Assembly (NCBI RefSeq): GCF_965638725.1
Contig: NC_134961.1
Span: 3,348,001 to 3,412,000 of the forward strand
From: Aptenodytes patagonicus
Taxonomy: Eukaryota > Chordata > Aves > Sphenisciformes > Spheniscidae
Direction of reading: 5' to 3'
Length of the DNA stretch: 64,000 nt
Shown: positions 34,735 to 46,812 of the stretch, piece after piece
Layout of the letters: every line of letters begins with the position of its first letter
Position numbering within the stretch: position 1 is the stretch's first letter
Translations under genes and position numbers: made by a program
The notes under the pieces: generated by a model
Databases searched by the model: none
Seen by the model: only the letters and a program-made list of their open reading frames with translations
Told to the model about the DNA's origin: nothing

Positions 34735-37530
34735 CTACACCATGTCCCTAAGCGCCACATCTACAGGGCTTTTAAATACCTCCAGGGATGGAGACTCAAC
34801 CACTTCCCTGGGCAGCCTGTTCTAATGCTTGACAACCCTTTCAGTGAAGAAATTTTTCCTCACATCCAATCTAAACCTCCCCTGGCACAACTTGAGGCCA
34901 TTTCCTCTTGTCCTATCGCTTGTTACTTGGGAGAAGAGACCGACACCACCTCGCTACAACCTCCTTTCAGGGAGTTGTAGAGAGCGATGAGGTCTCCCCT
35001 CAGCCTCCTTTTCTCCAGGCTAAACAACCCCAGTTCCCTCGACTGCTCCTCATCAGACTTGTTCTCCAGACCCTTCACCAGCTTCGTTGCCCTTCTCTGG
35101 ACACGCTCCAGCACCTTGACGTCCTTCTTGTAGTGAGGGGCCCAAAACTGAACACAGTATTCGAGGTGCGGCCTCACCAGGGCCAAGTACAGGGGCACGA
35201 TCACTTCCCTGCTCCTGCTGGCCACACTATTTCTGATACAGGCCAGGATGCCATTGGCCTTCTTGGCCGCCTGGGCACACTGCCGGCTCATGTTCAGCCG
35301 TCGACCAACACCCCCAGGTCCTTTTCCACCAGGCAGCTTTCCAGCCGCTCTTCCCCAAGCCTGTAGCGCTGCATGGCGTTGTTGTGACCGAAGAGCAGGA
35401 CCCGGCACTTGGCCTTGTTGAACCTCATACAGTTGGCCTCAGCCCATCGATCCAGCCTGTCCAGGTCCCTCTGCAGAGCCTTCCTACCCTCGAGCAGATC
35501 AACACTCCCAACTTGGTGTCGTCTGCAAACTGACTGAGGGTGCACTCGATCCCCTCATCCAGATCATTGATAAAGATATTGAACAAGACCGGCCCCAAAA
35601 CTGAGCCCTGGGGAACACCGCTCGTGACCGGCCGCCAACTGGATTGAACTCCATTCACCACAACTCTCTGGGCCCGGCCGTCCAGCCAGTTTTTTACCCA
35701 GCACAGAGTCCACCTGTCTAAGCCGTGAGCTGCCAGCTTCTCTAGGAGAATGCTATGGGAGACAGTGTCAAATGCCTTCCTGAAGTCCAGGTAGACCACA
35801 TCCACAGCCTTTCCCTCATCCACTAGGTGGGTCACCTGGTCATAGAAGGAGATCAGGCTGGTCAAGCAGGACCTGCCTCTCATGAATCCATGCTGGCTGG
35901 GCCTGATCCCCTGATTGTCCCGCACATACCTTGTGAGTGCCCTCAAGATGAACCGCTCCATAATCTTCCCCGGCACCGAGGTCAGGCTGACAGGCCTGTA
36001 GTTCCCCGGATCCTCCTTCCGGCCCTTCTTGTAGATGGGCGTCACATTGGCAAGCCTCCAGTCGTCCGGGACCTCCCCCGTTAACCAGGACTGCTGATAA
36101 ATGATGGAGAGCGGCTTGGTGAGCTCCTCCGCCAGCTCCCTCAGCACTCTCGGGTGGATCCCATCCAGCCCCATAGACTTGTGAGCATCCAGGTGGCGTA
36201 GCAGGTCGTTAACTGCTTCCTCTTGGATTATGGGGGGTTCATCCTGCTCGCCGTCCCTGTCTTCCAGCTCAGGGGGCCGAGTACCCTGAGGATAACTGGT
36301 CTGCCTGTTAAAGGCTGAGGCAAAGAAGGCATTGAGTACCTCTGCCTTTTCCTCATCCTCGGTGACAATGTTCCCCCCCGCATCCAATAAAGGATGGAGA
36401 TTCTCCTTGGCTCTCTTCTTGTCATTAATATATTTGTAAAAACTTTTTTTGTTGTCTTTAACGACAGCGGCCAGATTGCGTTCTAGCTGGGCTTTTGCCT
36501 TTCTCATTTCCTCTCTGCACAACCTAACAAGATCCCTGTACTCTCCTTGAGTTGCCTGCCCCTTCTTCCACAAGTGGTAAACTCTCCTTTTTTTCCTGAG
36601 TCCCAGCAAGAGCTCCCCATTCAGCCAGGCCGGTCGTCTTCCCCGCCCGTTCTTCTTACGGCGTATGGGGACAGCCTGCTCCTGCGCCTTTAAGACTTCC
36701 TTCTTGAAGATCGTCCAGCCTTCCTGGACCCCTTTGCCCTTCAGGACTGTCTCCCAAGAGACTCTCTCAACCAGCGTCCTGAACAGGCCAAAGTCCGCCC
36801 TCTGGAAGTCCATGGTTGCAGTTTTGCTGGCCCCCCTCCTTACTTCACCAAGAATTGAGAATTCTATCATTTCATGGTCGCTACGCCCAAGACGGCCTCC
36901 GACCACCACATCTCCCACCAGTCCTTCTCTGTTTGTAAACAGCAGGTCGAGCGAGGCACCTCCCCTGGTAGGCTCACTTACCAGCTGTGTCAGGAAGCTG
37001 TCTTCCACACACTCCAGGAACCTCCTAGACTGTTTCCTCTCTGCCATGTTGTATTTCCAGCAGATGTCCGGGAAGTTGAAGTCCCCCACGAGAACAAGGG
37101 CTAGTGGTTGAGAGACTTCTGTCAGCCGCTTGTAGAACGCTTCATCCGCCCCTTCATCCTGGTTGGGTGGTCTAGAACAGACTCCCAGCAGGATATCTGC
37201 CTCGTTGGCCTTCCCCCTCATCCTTACCCATAAACACTCAACTGTATCATCATCACAATCGTTGAGCTCTAGACAATCAAAACACTCCCTAACATACAGA
37301 GCCACCCCACCGCCTCTCCTTCCTCGCCTGTCCCTTCTGAAGAGTTTATAGCCATCCATTGCAGCACTCCAACCGTGAGAGTCACCCCACCATGTTTCTG
37401 TGACGGCGACTAAGTCATATCTATCCTGCTGCACGATGGCTTCCAGCTCCTCCTGTTTGCCGCCCATGCTGCGTGCATTGGTGTAGATGCACTTGAGCTG
37501 GGCTATCGATTTTGCCCCCAGCATTGGCAT
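34735..37530 (-). pseudogene. CR1 ORF2 (endonuclease-reverse transcriptase), frameshifted
   Basis: The first 701 codons are open (35,425-37,530). They hold the apurinic-type endonuclease (VTETWW with Glu near 45, GDFNFPD near 149-155, RSDHE near 216-220) and most of the reverse transcriptase ([10 protein letters not shown] near 513, YLDFRKAFD near 580-588, VPQGSVLGP near 639-647, catalytic FADD at 668-671). Just after FADDTKLG the frame shifts, and the protein continues in a second frame (about 35,300-35,500) with [19 protein letters not shown]. It then moves to a third frame (34,930-35,310) with [10 protein letters not shown] and [14 protein letters not shown] further shift occurs near 34,940, and the normal ORF2 end (VALRDMV stop) lies at 34,735. 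The coding content is nearly complete, with few lesions, so the insertion is not very old. The element is dead in its present form. Confidence 0.9.
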
Positions 37531-37586
37531 GCCACCCCTAGGCTCATCTCTAGTGAGCCTGGTTTTATCCCCTTCCCCCTTCGAAC

Positions 37587-38789
37587 CTAGTTTAAAGCCC
37601 CCTCAATGAGCCCCGCCAATTCATGAGCGATGATCCTTTTCCCCCTGTGAGACAGCTGAACTCCGTCTGCCACCAGCAGGCCCAGTGCCGTGTAAACCTC
37701 CCCATGATCAAAACAGCCAAAATTCCTCCGATGGCACCAGCCCCTGAGCCACGTGTTGATCAGGTGTGTTTTCCTGTTCCTTTCAGTATTCTTCCCTGCC
37801 GCTGTAGGGATAGAGGAAAACACTACCTGTGCTCCTGACCCTTCAACCAGTCGTCCCAGTGCCCTGAAGTGCCTTTTGATCGCTGCAGGACTTCTCTCTG
37901 GAACCTCATCACTGCCAGCCTGTATAACCAACAGCGGGTAGTAGTCAGAAGGCCATACCAGACCAGGGAGTTTCCTAGTGATGTCTCTGACCCGGGCCCC
38001 AGGGAGGCAGCAGACTTCCCTGTGGGATGGGTCCGGTCGGCATATCGGGCCCTCTGTTCCCCTCAGAAGGGAATCGCCTATGACAATTACCCTCCTTTTT
38101 TTCTTAGCAGAGGCAGTCATAATGTGTGGGGCTGACTGCCTCACCCTAGGCAACCCCCTGGATGGACCTTCGTCTACATCCTCATTTGCCTGGCTCTCAA
38201 GTTCCAGGGCCCCATATCTGTTCTGTAAGGGCAACCGGGAAGGTGAGGGAGGCCGGGCGGGGGTTCGCCTGGCACCCCGAGCAGTGACATGTTTCCATTC
38301 CCCCCCATCGCTTAGGTCCCCTCCTTCTACGTGGTGGCAAGAGGGCAGGGGATCCTCTGCTTCTTGTGGAGCCTCCATCTGCTGCCTTTGCCTCAGGGAT
38401 GGTAGGGTGCAGCTCCACCAATCTATCTCCCTCTCACACTCCCAGATACTCCTCAACCTTTCCACCTCCTCCTTCAGCTCTGCCACCAAGCTGAGCAGAT
38501 CATCCACCTGGTCACACCGCACACAGGTGGTGTCTCTGTTGCCCTCCGGTACAAGTGACAGGCTCAGGCACTCCCTGCAGCCAGAGACCTGGACAGCTGT
38601 ACGCTTGCGTGAGGGCTCCGTCTGGGTCGCCACATTCCTTCTGGCGACGGCTTTCGGCCGAGTGGAAACCATAGCTGGTCCTCTTCTGGGAGGGCGATGA
38701 CTACTAGTTGAGTTGGCCTTTAGAGCCAGGAGGGGGACTGCGCCCTGCCCGCTCGCCTTCCCTGCACGCCCTCCCTTGTGAACTGCCAC
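37587..38789 (-). CDS. CR1 ORF1 protein, intact, esterase-like
   Basis: This is an uninterrupted 400-residue ORF. Residues 71-92 hold two CxxC pairs (Cys71/74 and Cys89/92), a zinc-binding-type motif, followed by a short coiled coil (about 93-115), a proline/arginine-rich linker, and an SGNH-hydrolase (esterase) domain from about 230. The nucleophile block is [11 protein letters not shown] (Ser240). This layout is known for CR1 ORF1, whose product is thought to bind RNA and assist retrotransposition. Odd points: the usual G-x-N-D block reads AGSDE (291-295), and the expected catalytic D-x-x-H reads DGVQ (375-378), with a His only at 381. The hydrolase may therefore be inactive although the frame is open. 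Confidence 0.9.
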   Translation of the reverse strand: MAVHKGGRAGKASGQGAVPLLALKANSTSSHRPPRRGPAMVSTRPKAVARRNVATQTEPSRKRTAVQVSGCRECLSLSLVPEGNRDTTCVRCDQVDDLLSLVAELKEEVERLRSIWECEREIDWWSCTLPSLRQRQQMEAPQEAEDPLPSCHHVEGGDLSDGGEWKHVTARGARRTPARPPSPSRLPLQNRYGALELESQANEDVDEGPSRGLPRVRQSAPHIMTASAKKKRRVIVIGDSLLRGTEGPICRPDPSHREVCCLPGARVRDITRKLPGLVWPSDYYPLLVIQAGSDEVPERSPAAIKRHFRALGRLVEGSGAQVVFSSIPTAAGKNTERNRKTHLINTWLRGWCHRRNFGCFDHGEVYTALGLLVADGVQLSHRGKRIIAHELAGLIEGALN

Positions 38790-39109
38790 TCAAACTGCTG
38801 TGCCACGCCCTTCTGACGCGCCACGCCCTGTTTGCCCACCCTGTTCGCCGCACTCCGGGTCGCTCGCGCTCCCTGGGGGCTGCTCTTGTATGTGAGGGGG
38901 TTTGGCTGCCATCCCTCTTGTCCCCACCCATGCTGAGTCAGAGCTGCCACTCATCAGGAGCTCCCTCCTCCGGCTTGGGGCGGGGAGGCTGGGGCACCCT
39001 CTCACTCCCTGCGCTTTTGCCTTCATAGGTTTTGCCGCAGTTTTGCCACTTTAGGAAGGGTCCCCCGGCGCGATCCTCCGCTCCGGAGCCCTTCGCCTCA
39101 GTGGCTTTG

Positions 39110-40148
39110 CTGGAATCCGGGAGGTTCCTGGAAGGCATCGATGATAACTTCCTTCTCCAAGTGGTAGAGGAGCCAACGAGGAGAAGTGCTATGCTGGACC
39201 TTGTTCTCACCAACAAGGAGGGGCTGGTGGGGAATGTGAAGCTCAAGGGCAGCCTACACTGCAGTGACCACGAAATGGTGGAGTTCAAGATCCTTAGGGC
39301 ACCGAGGAGGGTGCACAGCAAGCTCACTACCCTGGACTTCAGCAGAGCAGACTTTGGCCTCTTCAGGGATCTGCTTGGTAGAGTACCATGGGACAAAGCC
39401 CTGGAGGGAAGAGGGGCCCAAGAAAGCTGGGTAATATTCAAGGATCACCTCCTTCAAGCTCAGGAGCGATGCATCCCAACAAAGAGGAAGTCGGGCAAAA
39501 ACGCCAGGAGGCCTGCAGGGATGAACAAGGAGCTCCTGGACACACTCAGACACAAAAAGGAAGCCTACAGAGGGTGGAAGCAAGGACAGGGAGCCTGGGA
39601 GGAATACAGAGAAATTGTCCGAGCAGCCAGGGATCAGGTGAGGAAAGCTAAAGCCCTGATAGAATTAAATCTGGCCAGGGACGTCAGGGGCAACAAGAAA
39701 AGATTCTATAGGTATGTCAGGGATAAAAAGAAGATGAGGGAAAATGTGGGCCCTCTCCAGAAGGAAATGGGAGACCTGGTTACCTGGGATATGGAGAAGG
39801 CAGAGGTACTCAATGACTTTTTTGCCTCGGTCTTCACCGGTAAGTGCTCGAGCCTCCCTGCCCAAGCCACAGAAGGCAAAGGCGGGGACTGGGAGGATGA
39901 AGAGCCGCCCACTGTGGGAGAACTTCAGGTTCGAGACCATCTAAGGCACCTGAAGGTGCACAAGTCCATGGGACCCGATGAGATCCATCCGCGGGTCCTG
40001 AAGGAACTGGCGGATGAAGTTGCTAAGCCACTCTCCATCGTATTTGAGAAGTCGTGGCAGTCCGGTGAAGTTCCCACTGACTGGAAAAGGGGAAACATAA
40101 CCCCCCATTTTTAAAAAGGGAAAAAAGGAAGACCCAGGGACCTACAGA
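39110..40148 (+). mobile_element. CR1 ORF2 fragment, truncated at both ends
   Basis: The plus-strand frame is open for about 335 codons of CR1 ORF2, from the end of the endonuclease ([20 protein letters not shown], then [12 protein letters not shown]) through the connector ([39 protein letters not shown]) to the first reverse-transcriptase block (PHF, then KKGKKEDPG). At about 40,148 homology stops abruptly after CCTACAGAC. It overlaps the same ORF2 region as the minus-strand element but is clearly diverged from it, so it is a different copy. A 3'-truncated CR1 is not the normal insertion product and points to a breakpoint. The short leader from 39,032 is not CR1-like. Confidence 0.88.
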
Positions 40149-43100
40149 CATTTTTATTTAACTTAGGTTTTGCAACAATCTTTACATTTAATAAAAAACT
40201 ACATTTGAGGAAATATAAATATTTTCTGGATATCTTTGTAGATCTGCAGGATTTGTGGATGAGTTAAAAAAAGAACAACAAAACCAAAAAACCACAACGA
40301 ACACATAGTTAAAGAAATACCGTAAATACACAATGGTTAAAGCACAGTACTACTCAGTGTCTGTTAGTGTATGTGTTTTTGCCCCCCAACCTGAGAGCCT
40401 CTTAATATCACAAGTAAGAGAGACCATTAAAGACAGAAACTTTTAACAGGTATTGGTTGATCAGTCTGGTTCCGTTCCTGGGTGTGCTTTGTGTGGAGCG
40501 GGAGTGATCCTTCATTGCTCCTTGTAAAAGCTGTTTGGCAAGCTGAGGTGGAATTTGTAACTCCCTAGAAGTCTTGATAATAAAATAAGAATTCATCGTG
40601 AAAAAATCCGTATACAAAAACAATCTTTTGAAGTAGGCAGAATATGCTCTTGGTGTCAGGTTATACTAGTAGTTCTTAATGCATATTCAGTACAATAACT
40701 TTTTTTAAGGTTTTCCATTTTCTGCATTTGGAAACAGCCAGGTTCCAGGTAAGAGAAGAGAAGGAAATAAGTATTTTTAAGCTAAGAGTAGTTCTGTTGC
40801 AGGCTGTCTCCTTTTTACTGAGCTTTTCTTTTAAATTAGTAGAACTATTCTTTTGCCAGCCTCCCAGCCATGGATTTCAATTAGGACACTACAGTGTCTA
40901 AATGTATCACATTTTATATTCGTTTAAAGAATAACTTGTTATCAGACTCTCCCTAGATCGCTTGAAGCCCATCATACTTTATGGAAAAGGGAATTAGGGG
41001 AGTTATTCCTGACTCTCCAAGCAGAACACCTGAATCTAGAGAGCTGGGATGCTACTTCTAAAATGTGTTTTAGGGAACAATGAAAATAAAAGTATTGATT
41101 GCTGTAGTCGCGGAAGAGTGCTGTAGTGCCAGGGCGAAAACTTCCATGTGAAGTTTTTAACATTGTTTTGTCAAATTTATGTGTGTTCTGTGTTCCTTCA
41201 TTTACGGAACAGTGTACTTTGCTTGCCGACTTCTAAACTGTGCTGTTCTCACTCTGTACTCAGGGAATACAGTAGTTCCTGCTCCTCTCTTAGGGCTGTC
41301 AGCAGTTTTGCATTTGTTTTCTTTCCTCCAACATGATTTTTCTCCTAGATTTTTTTTTTTTAATATCTTTTCCATAATATACTTATGTTTTTCACACTTC
41401 TTTTCTGGCTTTTATCCTAGGTTTTGGTGGGTGGGTTGTCCGTCCCTCCGTCCCCGCCTTTCAAGAACAGATGCAAATGCAGCCAGAGCTTATGATGCTG
41501 ATCCATTGCTTATTTGTGAGCTGCTTGGTGGTGGTAACAGATAGTGGGTATCTGCAACCAAAGGTGCAGCTGAGCAGGTGGTAGACAAATTGATCAGGAA
41601 CAACTGCCAGGAAGCCTGACTCAATAACAGATGCTTTATGACCAATTAGTTAGGCTCTTTAAGAGAAATAGAAATTATGAAAAATGAACAGCAGCGCTTT
41701 TCTTCCTTCTTTTTCTTGATTAAATTAGCTCTGCTGTTCTAGGTGGATCAAATAGCCTTTGAGCATTCAGGCCCTTCTTTCAGTCACCTTCAAGTCATGT
41801 GATGGAACAATTTCCACAAAGCTTGTCCGTTTTATATAGTTATATCAGTTAATCTAAGAAGAAATAATGTTTCTCTCCAAAACCCCCTTCTCACTTATAC
41901 CCTTACACTGTCAAAGTTACAGTAATAATAATAATGATGATGATGATGCTATTTCTGACTCTTCACTTGCATGTAGCTACTTCAAGGGCACGTTTGATAA
42001 AAAGGTATTGCGTTAGCTAAAATCAAGATGGAGGAGGAGAGTCAGCTTGCACGAGTAGTCAAAAGAATTTGCTGTCCTAAAGTAGTGTAAATTTGCAATT
42101 TAGCTGTCTGTTTCAAGATGCATTGAATTATTGGATTTATTTTCACCGGCTTTAGTGGATTTTGCATGAGACTATTATGAAACTGTGTTTTCCGCCAGAA
42201 CAGGAGGGAATATCTAGGCACGTCTTCACTAAGCGAGGAAGTCGTTCCAGCAGTTCTGATTGCTGTAATGCTGTAATTAACTCCTTGCAAGAACAAGGAA
42301 GACAATAATTTTGGCATGTTCACGCAGCAGCATTGTTTTCTGTACAACTGTTCCATCACATTCCCAGACTTTGCATTTTCTAGCAGTTGGGTGCATTCGT
42401 GCATCCTATCATCTCAACGTGAGCTTTATAAAATTACGGTGATGAACAGCATTCGTGGTAATACTGTAAATGTAGCTTTCATTGAATCCCTGTAGTTAAA
42501 GGCAGAGAGTACTTGTTGTGAATCACGAGGATGTGCTACTTCAGCGTAAAACTAACAGGAAGAGAGATTTCTAGGAGCTATAATAAAAGTTGAAGACTTC
42601 TAGTCCTCAGCTGTTTTTTCAGTTACTGTTCTTGGACGAAATAATAAGAAGCACTGGACAAAGAAATGTAATCTGTATCTAGGGTTTGTATTTACTGCAA
42701 ATTCTCTAGGTTTTGCCAGATTCTTCAGGTTTTGTACCAGGCACTTTTATACTAGGCTGCCACTTCCGACTGCTGGCTGAGACCAATGTTTGGGCTCGTG
42801 AAGAAAAGTGGAGGTTTTTCACCTAAAGATTCAGACCCAAGAGAGAAGTTGTCCAAACATTGACCAGCTGAATTTGAGAGCAGCAGAATTTGTAGTCAAG
42901 TTTCCTGTCTTCGTGCATTGCAGTCCCTGTTAACTTGACATAAGTGAGTTTGGGTTGATTCATACTGATCTTGTCCTCACTTGTATTGAAACTTGGTTTA
43001 TTTACACATTAAAAAAAAAAAAAAAAGAGGGTGCTAGCTGCATATGATTAAACTTATTTTCAGGAGATTTATTTTCTAAAAAATGCCGATTTTCTGATAA

Positions 43101-44617
43101 AATCATATCTGTGCTTTAATAAAATGACACGAGGATATTGAGCCTCATGCGTTAAGGCTAAGGTGTCCATTGCAATGACCGGGAGGAAGTTTTATCTTAT
43201 GTCATTGAGTAGATATCCACAAGTGTTACTATGTCCTCCTCTAAGAGTCTGTCCGTCGGCAGAGATTGACCGTTGTACTTGGTGGGACCCACTGTCTTCA
43301 AACAATTCAAGTTTACAACAATTCAAGTTAGGGTTAAGTTGCAAGAGGAAAGGTAACAACGATGCTTCTGTTAGAGCAGCTGTAGTGTTGTCTGCTCTTG
43401 CGGATGTGGAAATAGGAAGCGCTATTTAAAACCAGGCAAGTGGCTCTTGGGTCTTTTTTATTTTTTAAGTAGCACCATTGCTAGTTTCTCCTCAGCACTT
43501 GCTAGCCTTCTCCCCTTTTCGTTAGTTGAGCCATCACTACTTCTGTGTCAGAGCTCATTGGAAAGAGCGAGGGCTAACATATTCCCTCTAGCTTCTGGTA
43601 GCTCAGTGCAGACTGAGGAAATCTGCCCTTCCAGCCCTGGGATATTCTGAACCTGTAGAAGTTCACAGCTTAATAACTGAAACTTTTGAGCTGCTCACCT
43701 CATCAACTCCATCTTCTCAGGTCTGGCTTCACTTCTGCTGCCCTCTTGCAAATTCTCCTCTTAGCAGCGTAGACAAGTGCTCTTTCTGCCTGATGTTGTC
43801 TTCCATACAGCACAGGAAAAAATAAGATCCGGCTGTAGGAATATTCTCCATAATTTCATTTTACTTGCAAGGACTTGTGTTCAGTCCTGCTGCTTCTATG
43901 CTAGCTGATCCTTATTGCTTGAAGCATTAGGTAGTAAATACCGCTATCAGTAACTTCGTTGGTCTCAACGCCTGCCTTTTAAGTCTCTAAAAAGAAAACA
44001 GGGCTGACTGAGTAAAGAAATCAAATAGTCGCCATTTTTGTTTTCACACAGTGGCTCTTGCTTTTAAGGATCTTTATGGCTGTTAATGTGGTATTGAAAC
44101 TAAAAGCCAGTGAAATCATACTGTAAAAGTTACTTTGTTCAGATTCCCGCATAAGCTGTTAGACCTCATTTCTGCAACAGATGTGGTGTTGATATTCCAG
44201 AATGGAAGACCCTTAAAAAAACTTTACTCTTTCTTCCCATAACTAAGAGTTAGGAGTATAAGGAGGAGACCAAAGCAAAGCCAGTTGTCTTTTATGAAGA
44301 AGCTGTCTCTGAGGGTACTCTTCAACCGAAGTAACATAATTCTGGTCCGCTTTATAAAATAGCAATCCCTCCCTAAGTGGATAGCCCAGGGTTTCATGAA
44401 AGTCTGGAAGAGTAGGGTCACAAGAGTAGCATTTCTATAATGAAAAGTAAGGTGATAGAAAAGATTGAGTGCTGTTGTGAATCTGCACTGCAAACCCTTA
44501 CATTTCTTTGTTCATTCCTATAGCCATGGTTGTATTTGACTCTGTATCCCTAATAAGTGCGTATTCACAAACTTTTGTTAATGGTGCCTGTAAATACTTC
44601 TCTTTCAATGTATTCAG
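40149..44617 (+). other. probable CRAMP1 intron, without 5' exons
   Basis: AT-rich sequence with an A-run near 43,010 and AAT/GAT repeats near 41,920-41,948. The exons that should precede 44,618 (the SANT region and the segment ending in a Leu-Ile-Gln-Val-type boundary) were not found here or further left. A minus-strand open frame at 40,408-40,623 looks mildly coding but is not recognised. Confidence 0.5.
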
Positions 44618-44703
44618 GGCTACGACTGTTCGTTACAAAGGCAGAAACCTTCGTATCAAAGCCCCGATGTGCAGGGCTTTGAAGAAACTCTGTGATCCAG
44701 ATG
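44618..44703 (+). CDS. CRAMP1: CRAMP1 exon (first in window)
   Basis: The acceptor GTATTCAG and donor CAGATG|GTAAGT bound 86 bases. One base finishes a Gly codon, then ATTVRYKGRNLRIKAP and CRALKKLCDPD follow. This lies directly after the SANT-proximal region in CRAMP1 and is almost unchanged from mammals. Confidence 0.95.
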
Positions 44704-45441
44704 GTAAGTAAGAGATGCTGGAACGTGAAAGGGTTTTAACAGATGGTTGGAAGAATGTGAGAGAGAGTAGGCCTGTTTTGGTGTGTACATCACTGGCAGG
44801 GGGATTTGTGCTATTTCACATTTGTGTTGGGCACAGATATGTCCCTATTGTGTTACTTACCCTGTTTGCTTGTATAATCCCAATAACTTAGGGCCCACCC
44901 AGCTCTCTAAATCTTGGAGTATGTCACTAGCTAAATTGAAAAGGAAATAGCTACACCAGACAAGGTCGCTACTGCTTTGCCAGTTGTGCTTTCAAAGTTT
45001 AGTCCCTTGTGCCAGTGAATACGCAGTAGTACATTGTTTAGCATTGAGCATCTTAGATTTTTTTTTTACCTTCTCCAGTTCAGCTATGTGTGATTTTTTT
45101 TTATTATTATTTTTCTTTTCTTCCCCCCCAATAAGTAGAATCAGTACAGTTTAAAGGTCTGAAATACTGTACGCGTTCAAAGTTTCCAGCCACCTGATCT
45201 TGACACTGCTTGCTCAACTGGAAGCTCCAGTACCGCTGCAGTGTCCAAGGAAAAAAATAAACATATTGGAACAGGAGGTAATCTAAGGAAGCAGGCTCCA
45301 CTGGTGAAGCTGAGCTGCCTAAGTTGTCGCTAGGTGATGCTGATGTCTGTGATGCTTTTTTTTCATGTAACTGAGCATATAGCGTTCTGACTGAGTTGTC
45401 CTTGCTTTGACCCGTGCCCTTTGTGCTTCATCTCCCTTCAG

Positions 45442-45565
45442 GTGTTAGTGATGAAGAGGACCAGAAGCCAGTACGTCTTCCTCTCAAGGTCCCTGTGGAG
45501 TTGCAGCCACGAAATAATCATGCATGGGCTCGAGTACAGAGTCTTGCCCAGAATCCACGGCTTAG
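45442..45565 (+). CDS. CRAMP1: CRAMP1 exon
   Basis: The acceptor CCCTTCAG and donor CTTAG|GTAATG bound 124 bases. The peptide contains VSDEEDQKPVRLPLKVPVEL and then NNHAWARVQSLAQNPRL. Phase 1 in, phase 2 out. Confidence 0.96.
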
Positions 45566-46730
45566 GTAATGAAGAACTGATTGTGGTGCTCAGAACAGAA
45601 TAGGGAAATATATGAGCAGCATTCCAGCATCTTCCTCTCTCTTCAGGGTTCTCTTTGCCGACTGGGCAGGTCATCTTTGACAATGCAGTTTGCCTAAATG
45701 TACTTACTCTGAAGGCTTGTCCAGCCAGGGTACATGATTGTTGTAAACATGAGATATCAGACTTGAAAATTAGATTACTATTGTTCTTTATATCTTTTAA
45801 TTTGAGTAATGATAGGAGCTACTAGAGTTGGAGATGAATATACTTTGAGCCACTTACACCCAGTTGTCAGAGCAGAGTGCAAGTAAAATGGAGATATGCA
45901 GCACTAGTTCTACTAAAATTTCTATTGAACGTACCATGAGACAGGGGCACAGGGGACGGAAGTAAAACAATGGTCGGAGGTGTCTGCACCAAGACTCTGA
46001 ACCTGTCAACTGCAACACAGTGATACTAGCAGAAAGGAAGGTATTTGTAGCTTAATCTCCTGCCTGCAAAATGTAGTTGGTGCTGTCGTTTCAGTGTCAT
46101 CAGTGGCTGTTCATCCTAGTACTTGCATCTAGTCCAAAACTCAGGGCAGAAAACACGAGGCCGCTGTGGTGTTGATTGTTCTTTCAAATAGAGTACTTCA
46201 GTATAATGACCGAAGATGGTGCAGAGAGGAGAATGAAGATTTTTGGCATTAGGGTTATTTTGTAAAATGCTTTAAGAGCAAAAAGTAAATGTTGGGGGGG
46301 GGGTTTGTGCCCCTTTCTCTATTTCTTTCTATACTTCATGTGGTAGCTTTGTGCCTTGCCTGCAGTTTTGCACTTCAGCTACATCTTCCCATCTTTTCCT
46401 ATCTTCTTCCATCTGGAGAAACTAGTATCTTGAATCATGGCAATCAGATTTATCTGATATCTATAAAATGAGATTTATCTTTCATTTATCTGAGAGATCT
46501 TAGATCTTTCTTAGTTGTGAGTTACCTAGATTTTAAAGTTGCGGCATAACATATGTTTTTTGTTTTTGTGGTTTTTTTCTTAGCGCTTGGGAGTGGTAGG
46601 TGTGTTCTCTGTGCTTGTACTACAGAATGCCAGTTTCTTCCCTTAATTCCCATTCTGGCATCAAGGCTGTGACTTGAACTTCTGCTGACGCTTTTCCTCT
46701 GTTCCCTTGCTTTGTTTATCTCGCATACAG

Positions 46731-46812
46731 GATGATTGTGGAGTTACATCGAAAGGTCTCCAGCCTCATTGAGTTCCTGAAGCAGAAGTGGGCTCTCCAT
46801 GAAGTGCGTATT
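46731..46812 (+). CDS. CRAMP1: CRAMP1 exon
   Basis: The acceptor GCATACAG precedes 82 bases coding MIVELHRKVSSLIEFLKQKW and ALHEVRI. The donor is ATT|GTATCC, slightly off consensus but at the same place as the family boundary. Confidence 0.93.

Larger units (their letters stand above)
34648..39030 (-). mobile_element. nearly full-length CR1 LINE
   Basis: The element lies on the minus strand. Its 3' end on the plus strand is the terminal repeat CATAGAATCATAGAATCA at 34,648, and its 5' UTR is the GC-rich stretch 38,790 to about 39,030. It holds an intact ORF1, a 56-base spacer, and an ORF2 broken by a few frameshifts. CR1 elements move by target-primed reverse transcription and have no long poly(A) tail. 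Most bird copies are a few hundred bases long, so a copy of about 4.4 kb is uncommon. The frameshifts mean it cannot move by itself. The 5' border is approximate because another CR1 fragment lies close by in the opposite orientation. Confidence 0.92.

Noticed and set aside
34648..40148. Single CR1 insertion with 5' inversion (twin priming)
   Set aside because: The two opposite-strand pieces cover the same ORF2 region and differ clearly in sequence, so they come from two insertions.
41179..41544. 121-codon plus-strand frame upstream of the first visible CRAMP1 exon
   Set aside because: It was tested as a possible CRAMP1 5' exon. It has no SANT-like sequence, is Phe/Leu/Ser-rich from T-rich DNA, and does not fit the family.
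42042..42404. 120-codon minus-strand frame in the CRAMP1 intron region
   Set aside because: No domain or splice context, with composition typical of AT-rich intron sequence.
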